Below, piece by piece: positions 47,317 to 59,394 of a stretch of DNA of 64,000 nt (its first letter is position 1; the number at the start of each line of letters is the position of its first letter). This DNA is from Kingdonia uniflora. Lineage: Eukaryota; Streptophyta; Magnoliopsida; Ranunculales; Circaeasteraceae. The notes under the pieces are model-generated. The model ran no database searches and was not told the origin of the DNA. It was given only the letters and a program-made list of their open reading frames with translations. The translations under genes were made by a program, and so were the position numbers. The stretch spans positions 186,001-250,000 of the forward strand of contig JACGCM010000155.1 in assembly GCA_014058105.1 (NCBI GenBank). The letters are read 5' to 3'.

Positions 47317-48900
47317 ATGACGGCTAACGAAACTGCAGTTCGTGTTCATCAAGAAAAGTTGGAGAAGTTCAATGGAGCAGATAATTTTTTTTTCTCACCC
47401 CCACTTCTTATGTGTAAGAAATGACAAAACGAAGTAATCATGTTTCTTATGTGTGTTTTGTTACAGATTTGGATGATGTAATTTGATCATGCATGCATTC
47501 AAGAGAGGAAAGGATTTCACGATAAACGAGACTTAGATATGCAATAGTTTCAAGAGGAAAGCGTGTTTCCCTATATTGGCACAATGCAGATGAGCGACAA
47601 ATGGGTCTGATGTGGATGTGTCATTCATGGGATTGAGGAACTATATTCTGAATGGGTTAGTCTCTTTCATTTGTGGCGATCTCTTTCATTTTTGTTGGCT
47701 TTGGGAAAAAGTTGTATTTTTTTCCTATTGTTGCGATGGAATAGAATGTTTCATGTGGATGTGTCATTCATGGGCTTTGTTGCTCCAGAGAGAAGATTCA
47801 TATATTTTTCCTTCCATCATAAGTTGGAGATAGAAGAATGAAGCATCTTGTTTCCATTCACTGATTTGAAGAGTCTGTAGAGAGAAACTCCTTCAAATTT
47901 TATCAAAGTAGATGTTATAGTCGGTTAAATAATCGTCTTCATCGATAATGATTACTTGATTTTGATGTTGGGATTCCATATATTTAATGGAGGATAATTT
48001 TCTCATTGGCAACGATTGCCATTAAAATGCTTTTTGTTTATCAAACATGGCATTTGGGGGACGATTCAGGGGGAACCCATTTGAATCGTGGAATCAGTAG
48101 AATTCAATATGATGGATTTTCTACTATGTAATGAGGATGACTTTGAAGTCTTCTCCATCTCGTCTTTATTTAGATGAGCGCTTTCACATGCTCATGATCA
48201 TTTTATATGAATGCAGAGATCGGTGGTTGCTTTTTATTATGGATAGTTTGGAAATCACTTAGGGTGCTAGTGTTGAGCATCCAAAGTTCTACCACAGGCC
48301 TAATGCAGGTCATAGGTATTGAGGACCAAAGATGGTTGAGGGATATTATGCATCATCTTTGTGTGAGATGTAGAGATCCTCAACATAGAAGCAGAACTTG
48401 ACCTTAAAGAATTTAGAGAATTATTTCTACTATCTGCAATCTATTATTAGTATCGCTCATGAGACTCAGCATTTCTGGTATGAAATGTAAACTATGACTA
48501 GTTATTTCGTAACTACTTGGGGAATAATCAGTATGGAATCACTACTGATTTGAGGCTTCTTTCCAATTTATTAGTAGCCCTCGACTTGTCGAGATGTATC
48601 ACTTAGCAATATGTATTATGATGCAGGTGATGAGTATCATACTTGTGAAGTATTGTATCTCATTCTCTATTTACTTAGGAAATGCCCTAAACCAATGTTT
48701 CGGGTCCTTTCAAAAGTATTTGCGAGAAGTTGGGCATGACGAACTAGGTTTCTATTCTACCCAGTATATGTCAGATAAGACCTAACGAGAATCATCTCAA
48801 TCCTAAGATAATTCGTGAAAGTTCAAGGGTTAGTGATTGAATTGGACTAAGAGGTTTCATCTTTATGATGAGAATTACGAAGTTATAAGTTATGATGTGT
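47317..48900 (+). pseudogene. Copia gag and central region, unreadable
   Basis: The gag start at 47317 runs only about 35 codons before a stop. The remainder to 48900 has no frame that I can assign. A 20-bp stretch, gtggatgtgtcattcatggg, occurs twice (near 47612 and 47757). Confidence 0.5.
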
Positions 48901-48907
48901 ATCATGT

Positions 48908-50182
48908 TTGTATATTGATTGTAGAATTGAAGGGTGTGTCTATGTTAAGAACATTCCTTATGAACTTCGGAAAGGTAGCGTATCTTCCTTTAAATTCATG
49001 AAAGTGTGGGGGTGCCTTGCAAAAGTACAAGTTCCAGTTCCCAAACGTGTGAAATTGGGACCCAAAACCACTGACTATATTTTTATTGGCAAAGCCAATA
49101 ATAGCAGTGCATTCAGGTTTCTGATACACAAATTGGAGATCACTGATATACATAAGAATACATTCATCGAATCACGCGATGCTATCTTTTTTGAGGATAT
49201 TTTTCCAAGCAAAAAGAGTAATAATGTGAATTCTCTGAAAATATCACATGATGTTGCTTCAAGTAGTGATCTTCAGCCTGAAAGTTCTGAGCAAGTTCTA
49301 GAACTTAGACGTGGCAACCGTGTTAAGACCGCATCTGTAAGAATCAGTCAAGAATATCAAACTAACCTGTTAGAGAATTGACCTCAAATCTTCAAGGAGG
49401 TCATGTCAACTCCTGAGGCTCCTAGATGGAAAGAGGCAGTGCATAGTAAAATTAATTCTATTATGCAAAATCATACGTGGGAGTTGGTAACTCTTCCACC
49501 TGGTAACAAACCAATCGGTTATAAATGGATCTTCAAGAGGAAGATGAAACCTGATGGTTTTATAGACAAGTACAAGGTGCGACTTGTTGCTAAGGGATTT
49601 AGGCAAAAGGAAGGCTTAGATTACTTTGACACTTATTCACCAGTTACAAGAATAACATCTATACAAATGTTGATAGCTATTGCAGGTTTGCATAAGCTTG
49701 AAATATATCAAATGGATGTGAAAATAACGTTTTTAAATGGTGAATTAGATGAAAAAATTTATATGAACCAACCTGAAGGGTTTATTGTCAAAGGACAAGA
49801 ACACAAAGTTTGCAAACTTGTGAAGTCCTTGTATGGATTAAAACAAGCGCCCTTACAATGGCATGCAAAGTTTGATCATGTTATGATCAATGATGGATTT
49901 AAAATCAATGAATGTGACAAATGTGTTTATTATAAACGCATTGATGTTGCATGTGTAATTGTATGTCTCTATGTAGATGATATGCTAATTTTGGGGACTA
50001 ATATTAATGTAATAAAGTCCACTATGAAAATGCTGACCAGGAACTTCAACATGAATGACCTAGGTATTGCAGATGTTATTCTTGGAATCAAAATTAATAG
50101 GACTTCACAGGGAATTGTGTTGTCACAAGCACATTATATAGAAAACGTGCTTAAGAGATTCAATAAGTTTGAGTGGCCATAG
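48908..50182 (+). pseudogene. Copia integrase C-terminus and reverse transcriptase
   Basis: 48908-49381 carries the integrase end (FKFMKVWGCLAKVQVPVPKR, KLGPKTTDYIFIGKANN, FIESRDAIFFEDIFP). A TGA at 49379-49381 separates it from 49403-50182, the copia-type reverse transcriptase: WKEAVHSKINSIMQNHTWEL, NKPIGYKWIFKRKMKPDG, YQMDVKITFLNGELDEKIYM, VKSLYGLKQAPLQWH and the catalytic YVDDM. The protein ends at VLKRFNKFEWP, where family members continue into RNase H. The RT domain itself is nearly complete. Confidence 0.92.
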
Positions 50183-51340
50183 TTCTTAGATAAAAATTCA
50201 AAGCGTTATACCGTTCAGGAAGGCCGTTTATATCGAAGATCATTAACTGAGCATTATCTCAAGTGCCTCTCCAAGTTACAAGTCGATGGAATGCTAAAAG
50301 ATTTACATGAAGGAACTTGTGGCTCTCATGCTGCAGGTTGGTCACTTACAAACAAAGGGATTACACAAGGAATATTCTAGCCTGGAATGCGCAAGCAAGC
50401 ATAAAAGTACTCACAAAGATGCAACGCATGTTAACGACATGGACACATGATACGAACACCTGCACTCGAACTTCATACGAGCAATGTATTATGGTCTTTC
50501 AAGAGGTAGGCACTTGATCTAGTGGGAGAATTTCTCAATACATCGGGTAACTGACGGTTCTTACTCGTGGTAACATATTACTTTGCAAAATGAGTGGAAA
50601 CAGTTCCTCTTTGTCGAACTAGAGAAGAAGAAGAAGTAAGCTCTTTTATTTGGGAACATATTATCACACAGTTTGGAAACCCCCACCTGATTCGGATCGA
50701 TAACGGGCCGCAGTTCATTGGAGAAAAGGTCGTGACTTTCCTCAATAAACACAACATCATTCATTCCCCATCCAATCCATACTACTCCTAAGGAAATGGC
50801 CAGACCAAAATTACCAATAGAACAATAGTGGATGGGATCAAGAAGAGACTTCAATCGCAAAAGAAAGGAAATTGGATACGGGAACTGCCTCAGGTCTTAT
50901 GGGCGTATCGTACTACACCAAGACAATCAACTGGGTGTTCCCCCTTCTTCCTGGCTTACGACACATAGGCCATCATCCCAACAGAATACCACCATCCTAT
51001 CAAAGATCACAAGCTCACTGACGAAGAGAATAAGTTCGAGCTAGCCTACAATATGAGCTGGATCGATAAGACCAAAGATTGTGTTATTGCCAACCTGGGT
51101 TGATATCATCATATCCTAGCTAGCTCGTACAATAGAAGAGTCTGAAGCCGTGAGTTCCAAATTGACAATCTAGTCCTCAAAGAAATTCTAAAGAGCAAAA
51201 AAGAGTTGAATGCTGGAAAGCTCGCAGAAAATTAAGAGGGTCCTTTCCTCATCGTTGGCCGCACTAGCCTTGGATCATATTACCTCATGAGAAAGGCGTC
51301 CAAATACCACACCCATGGAACACTAGAAGATTGAAATGAT
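50183..51340 (+). pseudogene. Tat-type integrase, broken
   Basis: The segment reads RYTVQEGRLYRRSLTEHYLK, then the zinc region (LHEGTCGSHAAG..., MQRC-type Cys block), ALDLVGEFLNT, EEVSSFIWEHIITQFGNPHL, IDNGPQFIGEKVVTFLNKHN, a second core part ([20 protein letters not shown]) and a C-terminal KLAEN.EGPFLIVGR region. It matches the integrase at 37640-38880 closely. At least six stops are seen. The protein would insert the element's cDNA in intact relatives. Confidence 0.88.
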
Positions 51341-51516
51341 TTATCGTTAAATCCCTAGTTCCCAAATATTGAATACTCTATTCCAATTCTTTACATTCCA
51401 AAAGTGAGATTCCAATCTCCAATAGTGTGCATATTCTTTTCTACTCAATGAAAACTTTTAAGTTTTTTCCCACATTACTCTCTACAGACATACATGTAGA
51501 CTCTACTAAATCTCAA

Positions 51517-51725
51517 AGATTAACGCAAATGTAACACTAGCTTTCAGTCGATACATCTATACAAAAATTAAAGATTAAAATAAAGGTAACACGAGCTTTC
51601 AATCGATACATCTATACATTATCAACGATTAAAACAAAGTAATACTAGTTTTTAATCAATGATCTCTACTATCTCTAAAAATACAAGATAAAGCATAGGT
51701 AAAACTAGCTTTCATCTCTCTAAAC
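51517..51725. repeat. Tandem array of about 60-bp units after integrase
   Basis: Three to four diverged units share (a)cta.ctttcaatcgat, acatctataca and gattaaa.caaag. The array occupies the same place as the 145-bp array of the other Tat element, but the sequence is different. Confidence 0.7.
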
Positions 51726-51819
51726 GTCTACAATGCAAAAACAACAGGTCACTTATACAGGTTTTTCTTACGGAAGGTCAGCTGTACTTTCCCCTATAGT
51801 AGGAGGTCGTGAAGCCATA

Positions 51820-53650
51820 AAATCTAGAGCTCGAGCGATTATAACTTCTTTTCCTCTCTCTACTTATTCTGCAGTGTTGGGACCTATATCAGCTGGCATA
51901 GAGTTCAAACAGTTACCTCGATCTATTTTAGCATTACAGACACCACCTTTTAATACCAAACAGTCATGCAAGGTATCCCTTTCGAGCTCAAGCCTCTTTA
52001 CTTCTTCTACAAAATAGGCAATTATTGCCATTATCTCCCACGAGTGCCTCTCATCCGGGGAAATCCTGTATCGGTTCGGCATGGCTAAATCAACAAAATT
52101 TGCTTCTAGCTTCTTATGATGTTTTTTCCAAATTCGCGTAACGGGTGTCTGCTCGCTCTAAGCCTGATATAACCACATTCAAATTCAATATCAACCCTGT
52201 CGCCTTTTCCTCCTCAGCTTGATTTTTCACTTTTAGCTCGTCCACTTCACCACGTAGTGCCCCCAACTCCACCTCATTTACATCACATCCCCCAGCACTA
52301 GCTTTCTTCAATAACTCATCCTTCATCTTAATAACTTTATTTAATTCCTTCTCTTTGAGGAGTGAAACTTCTAACCTATCACCACTCTCTCTAGTTCACT
52401 CATTAGCTTTTCTTACGGCAGCTCGAAGGCAAAACTAAATCTGCCTTTAACTTTTTAATTTGGGCTAAAGAATTAACCACATCACCCTTGGCAGTCGTAA
52501 CCTCGGCATCATTCTTTTTCTTTTTTGACCTCTCCCCAGCCTCGGCCTTCTGGCCATACGAACTGGCCAAATCCTCCTTTAACTTCGCAACTCGTTCATT
52601 CAGTTTATCACATTTATTTTGGGTGACCCGAAGATCGAAATCTTTAAATTGAACTTTCCCACTCAGCTTCTCCACTTCACTTTCGGCGCTCGCTAAATTA
52701 GCTTGAGCCTTCACAAGTTCGCGTTCCTTCTTCTCCACTTGACCTTTCAAACTGGCAAGGTGGTCACGCAGCTCTTTAGCTTTCACCTCTAACGTTCTGA
52801 TGCGATATTGTATAACATCCACATCTCTACCATTCGCCCCCAACAATTCTACCCTATTCTTTAATCCCGTTACCTCACTCTGAACATTAACGAGCTCTCC
52901 CTGCAATTTTTCTTTTTTAGCATCTCTACTCTTGATCTGCTGGGTCAGTTCATTCATAGTCTTCTTTACTTGTACAAGCTTGATCTCTAACATGACATAC
53001 TGATCCGCGCTATCTTCACTTGCCTCTTTCATCTTTTCAAAATCGAGCTTACACTCATAATTGCATTCTATATCATATTCTTCACTAGCTCGAACAGCTT
53101 CTAACTCGGTCTGCACAAACAACTCGATTAAATTATACTCTACATATACGATCTATAAACTACAGTTTGTTGTACACATATCTAACATAGTTTTGTTTAT
53201 CACAAGCCAACAAAACGAGAAGCTACTTAGCCCTCAAGCTACTAATTTATCTCACACTGATGGCCATACTATCTACATTTCCTCATATTTCAAGGTACAT
53301 ATTTTCTACGTTCTCATTCTCAAGCATTCTAACACATTCTAATTCTTGGATTACTTTCGTTCAACATGATTTTTTATCTGCCTTCTTACATTGCCATTTT
53401 CTATTCTCTAATGCAAGCGCTAGAGTTATAAAACGAGCAAGTAAAAAATTTGAGCAATTTTCTAACTTGTAGCTTCGTATGCAAAGTCAGCAGAGTTGCT
53501 GAAGAGTTTTGCACCTTAACGAGCTTTTTCTCTAAATCCTCAATTCTGAGGCGCAAACCTTTCATTTCCTACAAATCAATATTTACAACGTCTCTTAGAC
53601 TATCCCATAAATATCCTCCACATACATTCCATACAATCACAGTTTTTAAT
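51820..53650 (-). pseudogene. Antisense gene 2 of the second Tat element: coiled-coil protein
   Basis: On the minus strand a 239-codon frame at 53122-52403 is a long coiled coil (KLVQVKKTMNELTQQIKSRD, LASLKGQVEKKERELVKAQA, LASAESEVEKLSGKVQFKD). Further pieces lie at 52326-52114 (GALRGEVDELKVKNQAEEEK) and 52082-51864 (WEIMAIIAYFVEEVKRLELE). Breaks between them look like lost introns or shifts. No enzyme motif is seen. Position and character match 33919-36346 of the first Tat element. Function unknown. Confidence 0.6.
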
Positions 53651-53700
53651 TGACAAAAACAAAACTTCATTGTTTACTCTACCTTCTCACTCTCTCCTCC

Positions 53701-55560
53701 TCAATTCTCTAAGTCAGTTCTCAAGGAAACCACATCTAATCCTTTCACAGCACCTTGAGGAGAGCCGCCATCAACATCAAACTCATCTTTAGCATCGGCC
53801 TCTTCGATATAATTCCCCTCTATAATCGCTTCTATGTCGGATATAGAGTATCCAAAATTTAGGAGCTTCTGGCCAAGGTTGTCGCGAGCAATTAAAACTT
53901 TCTTGACGTTCTTCTTCGTCTCCTCTGCGAGTTTGAGCATTGTGGCCCGGTGTGAATCCTTCGCAGAGCTCAAACGCTTTTTTTCCAGAGCTAAATCAGC
54001 CTCAAGTTGAGGAACCATCTTCTCGAGCTCAGCAACTCTCTTCTTGAGCTCCGTCCTCCCATCCTCAAACCCGAGACAGATTCCTTTCAACAAATGGGAC
54101 ATCTACAAGCAAAAAGTAACATTTCAGTTCGAAGATTACACAAAATTCAAATAGAACGAAGTGCTTAACTTACTCTACAAAGCTCAAACTTCACATACAT
54201 GTCCAGCTCCTCAGAACCTCGAGCTGCCACCCTAGTCATATTTTCCAGAACCAACAGCTCGTTCCCCACAATAGGACTACTCTCAACCTCCTTTACCTCA
54301 CTTACAAGAGCAGGAGGGTCCACCTTCCCCTTTTTCAAACTCATGAAAACCTCTTCACTATCTGTGGTCGCCAAGTTCGAGCCATCAACCTTCACAGTCT
54401 TCCTTTTTGGGTGCCTTTGAATTAACTTGCTTGATGTAACCCCCATGAGATTTGCCTTCAAAGAAATCGGTGTAGCCTTTTTTTAATATTGGACATCCTT
54501 CAGCATCTGATGCTACCCTCCCTCCATCTCTAACGGTCGTGCCAGTTCCTACCATTTTTCTCTTGGCTTGAGACTTTTGAACTTTTTCCGATCTACTATT
54601 AGCCCTTTTAAATCTGCTTATTTTGAGCTCTCCCAAAACAATCTCGAGCTCTGATCCTTCTCGAGCTACAATATCGATCAGCAATTCCTTTCTCGCAACT
54701 TGAGATCGAGGATCTGCAAAAAGGCATAACACATTGTTATTCAGACAGAACGCTAACACAAAAGCAGTTCGATATCACAAACAATTACTTACTTTTCTTC
54801 AGAGTTTTTTTATATAAGATCCATGGGTTCCTCGTCCACCCTTTGGAGACAATCACCCTTCACCCATATCAAGTTATTATTCCACACTCGCCCTGCTGAA
54901 TTCAGGTCGAAGAATTGAGGTCGAGACGAACTGGAAGAGAAGTGCGCTCCCCCAGTCGTCGCATAGTATTTTATAGTATAATACTACAAATCATCTACAA
55001 GGGTTATTCTCCTCTACACCGCCTTGAAAGCCCACCTTCTATTCAGGTTATCACATACATTTATTACTTCCCACATATTCCCATTCAATTGGGTAGGGCA
55101 GGCCTCAATGGCATTCAAAATACCTTTAACAAGATTGCTTAAATGCACCATCAATCTAAACTCTAACTCGCAAAGATAGTACAAAAATCCCTGGTCCACC
55201 TAAACTACCTTTAATTTCACAAAACTCCTTGAATACATCTGAATCTGCAGAATATGGTTGGAAGTTACCAAATAAACCAGGAAACTCTAATTCATCCTTC
55301 CCCTCTACCTCTAACTTTTGAGCTCTTCTTTCTTAACTCGCCCCCCCCCCACAGAATCTACATTATCAATTTCTACATGCACATCCTCAACCAAACGACG
55401 AAAGGTCGAAGTCTCCATATCAAGAGTATGCTTGAAAGTGAGACTTATTTCTACAACAGAGCCTTCTGACGCTTCTACCTACACGCTTCTGTCATATAAG
55501 ATAATTATCCATTTTGATTAGATTCAACCCACTTCCAATCCCATCCGGAATTACCACCCT
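53701..55560 (-). pseudogene. Antisense gene 1 of the second Tat element: gypsy-type transposon domain, spliced
   Basis: This gene is on the strand opposite to integrase. Exon A, from about 55560 to 54793, carries the domain (FLYYLCELEFRLMVHLSNLV, CPTQLNGNMWEVINVC, VWNNNLIWVKGDCLQ) and ends before GTAAGT. Exon B starts after CAG at 54713 (ADPRSQVARKELLIDIVARE, GSELEIVLGELKISRFKRA). After a shift in a run of A it continues as HPKRKTVKVDGSNLATTDSE to a GTAAGT donor at 54173. The last exon, 54102-53701, is a coiled coil ending LLNFGYSISDIEAIIEGNYI and a stop. All borders are GT-AG. Exon order and the A/B intron position equal those at 31380-33772. Nonsense and frame breaks in exon A show decay. 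Confidence 0.72.
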
Positions 55561-55614
55561 GGACATCCCCATATCCTTTTCCTCATCCAGAGCAAAGATA
55601 AATAGTAATACATA

Positions 55615-56880
55615 CTAAGTTCTTATATGGTACTTATCATACCCAAACAGGTCCATGACAGAGGCTAGTTTGAACAATTCCCATAGGGGATGACTTAAAT
55701 TCTTGACTCCTCTCATCTCTGAGATAACTTCCAGAAGATTGGAGTTAGGACATCCTTTGGTTAAATAGAGAGATTCAGGGGGAGGGTGAACAGATTTAAC
55801 TTCTATGCCATCTGGTTTGACCCATGTTTTGGTAAAATCTTCCATATTACTGATAATGCATTGAGGACAAGAATACCATGTTGTGAACCAGTCATAAAAG
55901 AACGTGATCTTTTGGTTACGTTCAATCTCATGGTAGTATATGTCTTCAATAAGATGTAATTGGTCTCTGGAAAATTGTTCCAATACCATTTTTTGAAATC
56001 ATCATGAGTAGAGGTCATGAATTCATTACGGATAAACTGGCGAATAATAGAATTAAGGTTTAAATTCATAAAAATTCTTAAACGTAGAAGCTTTCTTCGG
56101 ATATAGGGGAATTAGTTTGATCTACCTCAGACCTGGTACTGGTAGTAGGATTATGATAGACTCCATGGGAGATCTGTTGGTCAGAAAGTCGAATGCCTTT
56201 GATGATGGGTTCAGATGTGGAATGTCTAGAAACCGAAGGTCGGGTAGAAAGACATGAAACATGATAGGGAATTTCTTCCTCATTTGCTAACTGCCTACAA
56301 GACTTACTCTTGTATAGTGATAGTCTGATAGTATGGGATGCAAAAGTTACCTCTACGTCTCCATCATAGGTTTGGGTAATTTGGTTAACTTGGTTAGTAA
56401 ACCTAGGCCTAGGGACTACAACTCTGGGTAGGACCCATTCAGTTGGAAGACTCAGTTCATCCTAATTAATAAGTCTGTTAACTGTAATATTCATAGTTAA
56501 ACAATTACTATGAATTGCTACAGTTGTACCTAGTTCACTTTTCATAATAGCTCGAGGGAATAAGGTGTTCATGACCTTATAGTGGATTCGGTATATAACG
56601 GCTATAACCTCTACTCCAAGGATAAAATCATATCCCTGTATCTGGATTTGAAGGCTAATAACATCGAATATAAAATATATATGTAAAGAACAAGGTTAAG
56701 TTGGGATAGACATCAAAATAAATAGGTCCATGACAGAGGCTAGTCTGAACGATTCCCATAAGGGATGACTTAAATTCTCGACTCCTCTCATCTCTGAGAT
56801 AGGCAAGAATACTAAAATTGATTCCTAGGAGAGTCAATGGTTTGAATGCTACTTGGATGCATCCAACGTGCATATAATTA
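55615..56880 (-). mobile_element. Endogenous pararetrovirus-like fragment (movement-protein region), rearranged
   Basis: Minus-strand frames at 56873-56655, and its continuation to about 56500, resemble the movement-protein domain of plant pararetroviruses that are integrated widely in angiosperm genomes. Downstream pieces at 56069-55615 resemble the linker and following part of the same polyprotein. The frames contain several stops and shifts. A 77-bp part of the movement-protein region occurs twice (55650-55726 and 56725-56801), in the second place joined to other sequence and read in another frame, so fragments were rearranged. No polymerase is present and nothing here is intact. The exact genus is not decided. 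Confidence 0.6.
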
Positions 56881-56931
56881 TATTTTTTAAGATATCATTC
56901 AATATCTTGTAGATTAAGGAGTGATAGGCAT

Positions 56932-57443
56932 GAAAAATGCCTATTTTTGTCCTTCAATTTACATTATCTAGGAACTTATTTTATGTTTCATTGGGCCTAA
57001 TTGAAGTATGTTTGACTATTGCAGGTAAAGAGACATTTGTAATCAATCCCTTCTTAAAGCCCAACTCTTACAAGCTAAAGAGCTGCTGGAGATGATCAGT
57101 TGTCAAGAGCTGCTGGAGATGATCAGTTGTTAAGAGCTGTTAGAGATGACTTTGAACCAGAGAGCTGCTGGAGCTGCTAGAAGACTTAGTAGTCAAGCCT
57201 AGCTAAAATCTCTCCACAAAATCAGGAGTGGTTGAGGGAGATGAGGGATTTGAGTTAGGTTAAGAGGGAGAGTTGAGAAGAGAAAAATATATATTATCTT
57301 ATGAGTTTTTATCTTTTTTTCGACGTAGTTCTTATGTTTATGCATTTTTCAATGAAAACCAGTTTTTATTCATGATTTTGATCTTTGCATCCTTGAGAAC
57401 GAAACCCCCTATGTTTCAACACCCGGTTTGATACGGATTATCA
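56932..57443 (+). repeat. 5' LTR of the Athila-type element
   Basis: 512 bp from TGATAGGCAT to GGATTATCA, with matching TGATA/TATCA ends, directly before the primer-binding site. A 27-bp unit (agctgctggagatgatcagt...) occurs three times at 57079-57155, followed by another agctgctgga block. Confidence 0.8.
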
Positions 57444-57445
57444 AA

Positions 57446-57463
57446 TGGCGCCGCTGCCGGGGA
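57446..57463 (+). promoter_or_regulatory. Primer-binding site of the Athila-type element
   Basis: TGGCGCCGCTGCCGGGGA begins two bases after the LTR end. This form is typical of the Athila branch. Confidence 0.85.
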
Positions 57464-59394
57464 TGCTATCGGTTTAAAATCACGATTCTTTTATTGAATT
57501 TTTGTTTAGTAATATTTATTTTGATTTGTATTTTCGTTTGAATTATTTCAATTTTTGTTTGCGTGTGAGAGGTATTTTGTTGTGTTGTCCAGGTTAAGAG
57601 TAATGTCAGGCGAGTGATAGGCGAAGAGGCCGTAGTATTAAAGTGAAAAAACTCCCACACGTCTCTCTCAAACTCTCTGGCCAAACCGATTCTCTCTATC
57701 AAAACAAAATCTCTCTCTCTCTCTCCCTAAAAATAGTTTCTCTCTCTCTCTCTCTTTCAACAAACTCTCTCAATCTCAGAGTTCTCTCTCCCTCTTTCTC
57801 GCCAAAAATACCGACTCTCACTAAGAACTATCGATTGCGTTTCTCTCTCTGCAATGGACAATTTTGTTTTGTTTGATTCGATCTAACATTTCAGACCTAG
57901 GTTTCCTTCAAACCCTCCATTATTGCTGATATCAATTTGCTCTGATTTCCTCTGTTTTGGTCAATTTCTGTCACCGATTTCTCTGTTTGATCTCTACTAG
58001 TCCATGAAATTTTGATATTGCTATAAAGCTCATTGACAATGGAGTTGGCAGACAGAGCAATTGGGTATTTGTGATCAAGTATAGGTATTATATGTTTAGT
58101 TATTTTAATTGGTGGATTATGTTGTGCTTGAAGTATTTGGAAGTGGTTTGTGTTTTGGGGATTAGGGATTTACAGGTGGTGATTGGGGTTCAGTGTGGTG
58201 GTGATCACTTGACGAATTCACGGTGGTGGTTGTGCTGTTGATTGAGGGCGAGTCTGCCTGTTGCTATTGCGACTATTATTTGACTGCTGCTACCTGTAAC
58301 TACCTACTGTTTGCCGGAGTTTACTTGCTTTTTGCAGTAGAAACTGTGCTACTGCTACCTCCTGTTCTTACTGTTGTATGCATTGATTTTCCCTCCTGAA
58401 ACTAACTGTTATCAGTTCTTCCTGCCAATGCTGCAAACCGAGCTAGGCTTTTGATCCCAAGAACGGTGGTGGCGACTTTTTTGGTGCTGAATATGGATTT
58501 TCAAGTACTGTTAGTACTTTAAAGAAAAGCGACAAGGCGACGAAGACTTATAGTTTCTTAAATTTTTATGTTTTTTTTTTAGTATTGTAAGGTTGGGAAA
58601 AATGTTTATGTAATTAATTGAGTGACGCTTTGTAAGGTGAGGAAATTGTAATCTGCTGCAGGTACAGCATCGGAACCCCTATTCAGGCCGGAAATCGTTT
58701 CAACGCGTACTTCGCAAACGATCCTGAGTAGGCCTTCCCAACGGTTTCACCAGGGTAACCAAACGTGCCCCTAAAAAGGCTGCCCTGTAGGTAAATTTTT
58801 TTTCCACCGCACCCTCCTTGTCGCGGTACATCGTTGTTTAACTATTTGTGTGATTGATTAAATGTTTAATTTTTGCAACAACACCTAGATAAGGGTGAAC
58901 CAAAACGGGATTTCATCACCCGTGCGTGCCCACGCATTAGGACCCCGGGAATTCATTACCCGATTGTTAATCTTTTCGATATCGACGGTCCTGACCTCTT
59001 TAAAAGATTTTCAGATAAGAAGCCATAAAAAAAACATAGTTAATAAAAAGGCTTCGCTCGGACCTGGAGCAACATGCTCACTAGGAAAACCTGATAAGTG
59101 GCTACGTTTGCTGGAGGACGTACATTCCCTGGCATAGCTAGTGTGGATAGGTGACTCTAAGCGGTTCGCCCCGCCTTCCAGCACAGGTGCATCTAGGTGA
59201 CTAGATAGCATGCGAGCTATCGCCAAAGCGAGTAAAAACAACTCAAGTGCGAACCGATCTACTGTCAGGAGTAGGAGCATTGAACCCTGAGACCGGGTTC
59301 ACAACTTGACCTAAAAAGAGACCAGTAAAACATTCTTGAGTGCTTGCATCATTCTTAAGACTTTTAGTGTGTTCGCATAAATTGATTGAATTGT
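57464..59394 (+). other. Leader of the Athila-type element
   Basis: About 1.9 kb with no long coding frame. It contains a CT-rich stretch with CTCTCT runs (57660-57800), several short upstream ATGs and a GC-richer part from 58660. Long leaders are usual for this group. Confidence 0.7.

Larger units (their letters stand above)
46517..50182 (+). mobile_element. Ty1/copia retrotransposon, internally deleted and 3'-truncated
   Basis: It begins with an LTR-like sequence, TGTTAGTCCCACATTGGATA at 46517. A gag start (MTANETAVRVHQEKLEKFNG) is at 47317 and is soon interrupted. The middle is unreadable. The end of integrase and then reverse transcriptase are clear from 48908 to 50182. RNase H and the 3' LTR are absent; the sequence changes at once into a Ty3/gypsy integrase. 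Confidence 0.85.
50183..55560 (+). mobile_element. Second Tat-lineage element, 5' part missing
   Basis: Plus-strand integrase (50183-51340) is followed by a short tandem array (51517-51725). The antisense gene block follows on the minus strand (51820-55560). This is the same order as in the element at 28964-43890. LTRs, gag and RT are absent. The left edge abuts copia and the right edge abuts the pararetrovirus-like fragment. Confidence 0.8.
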
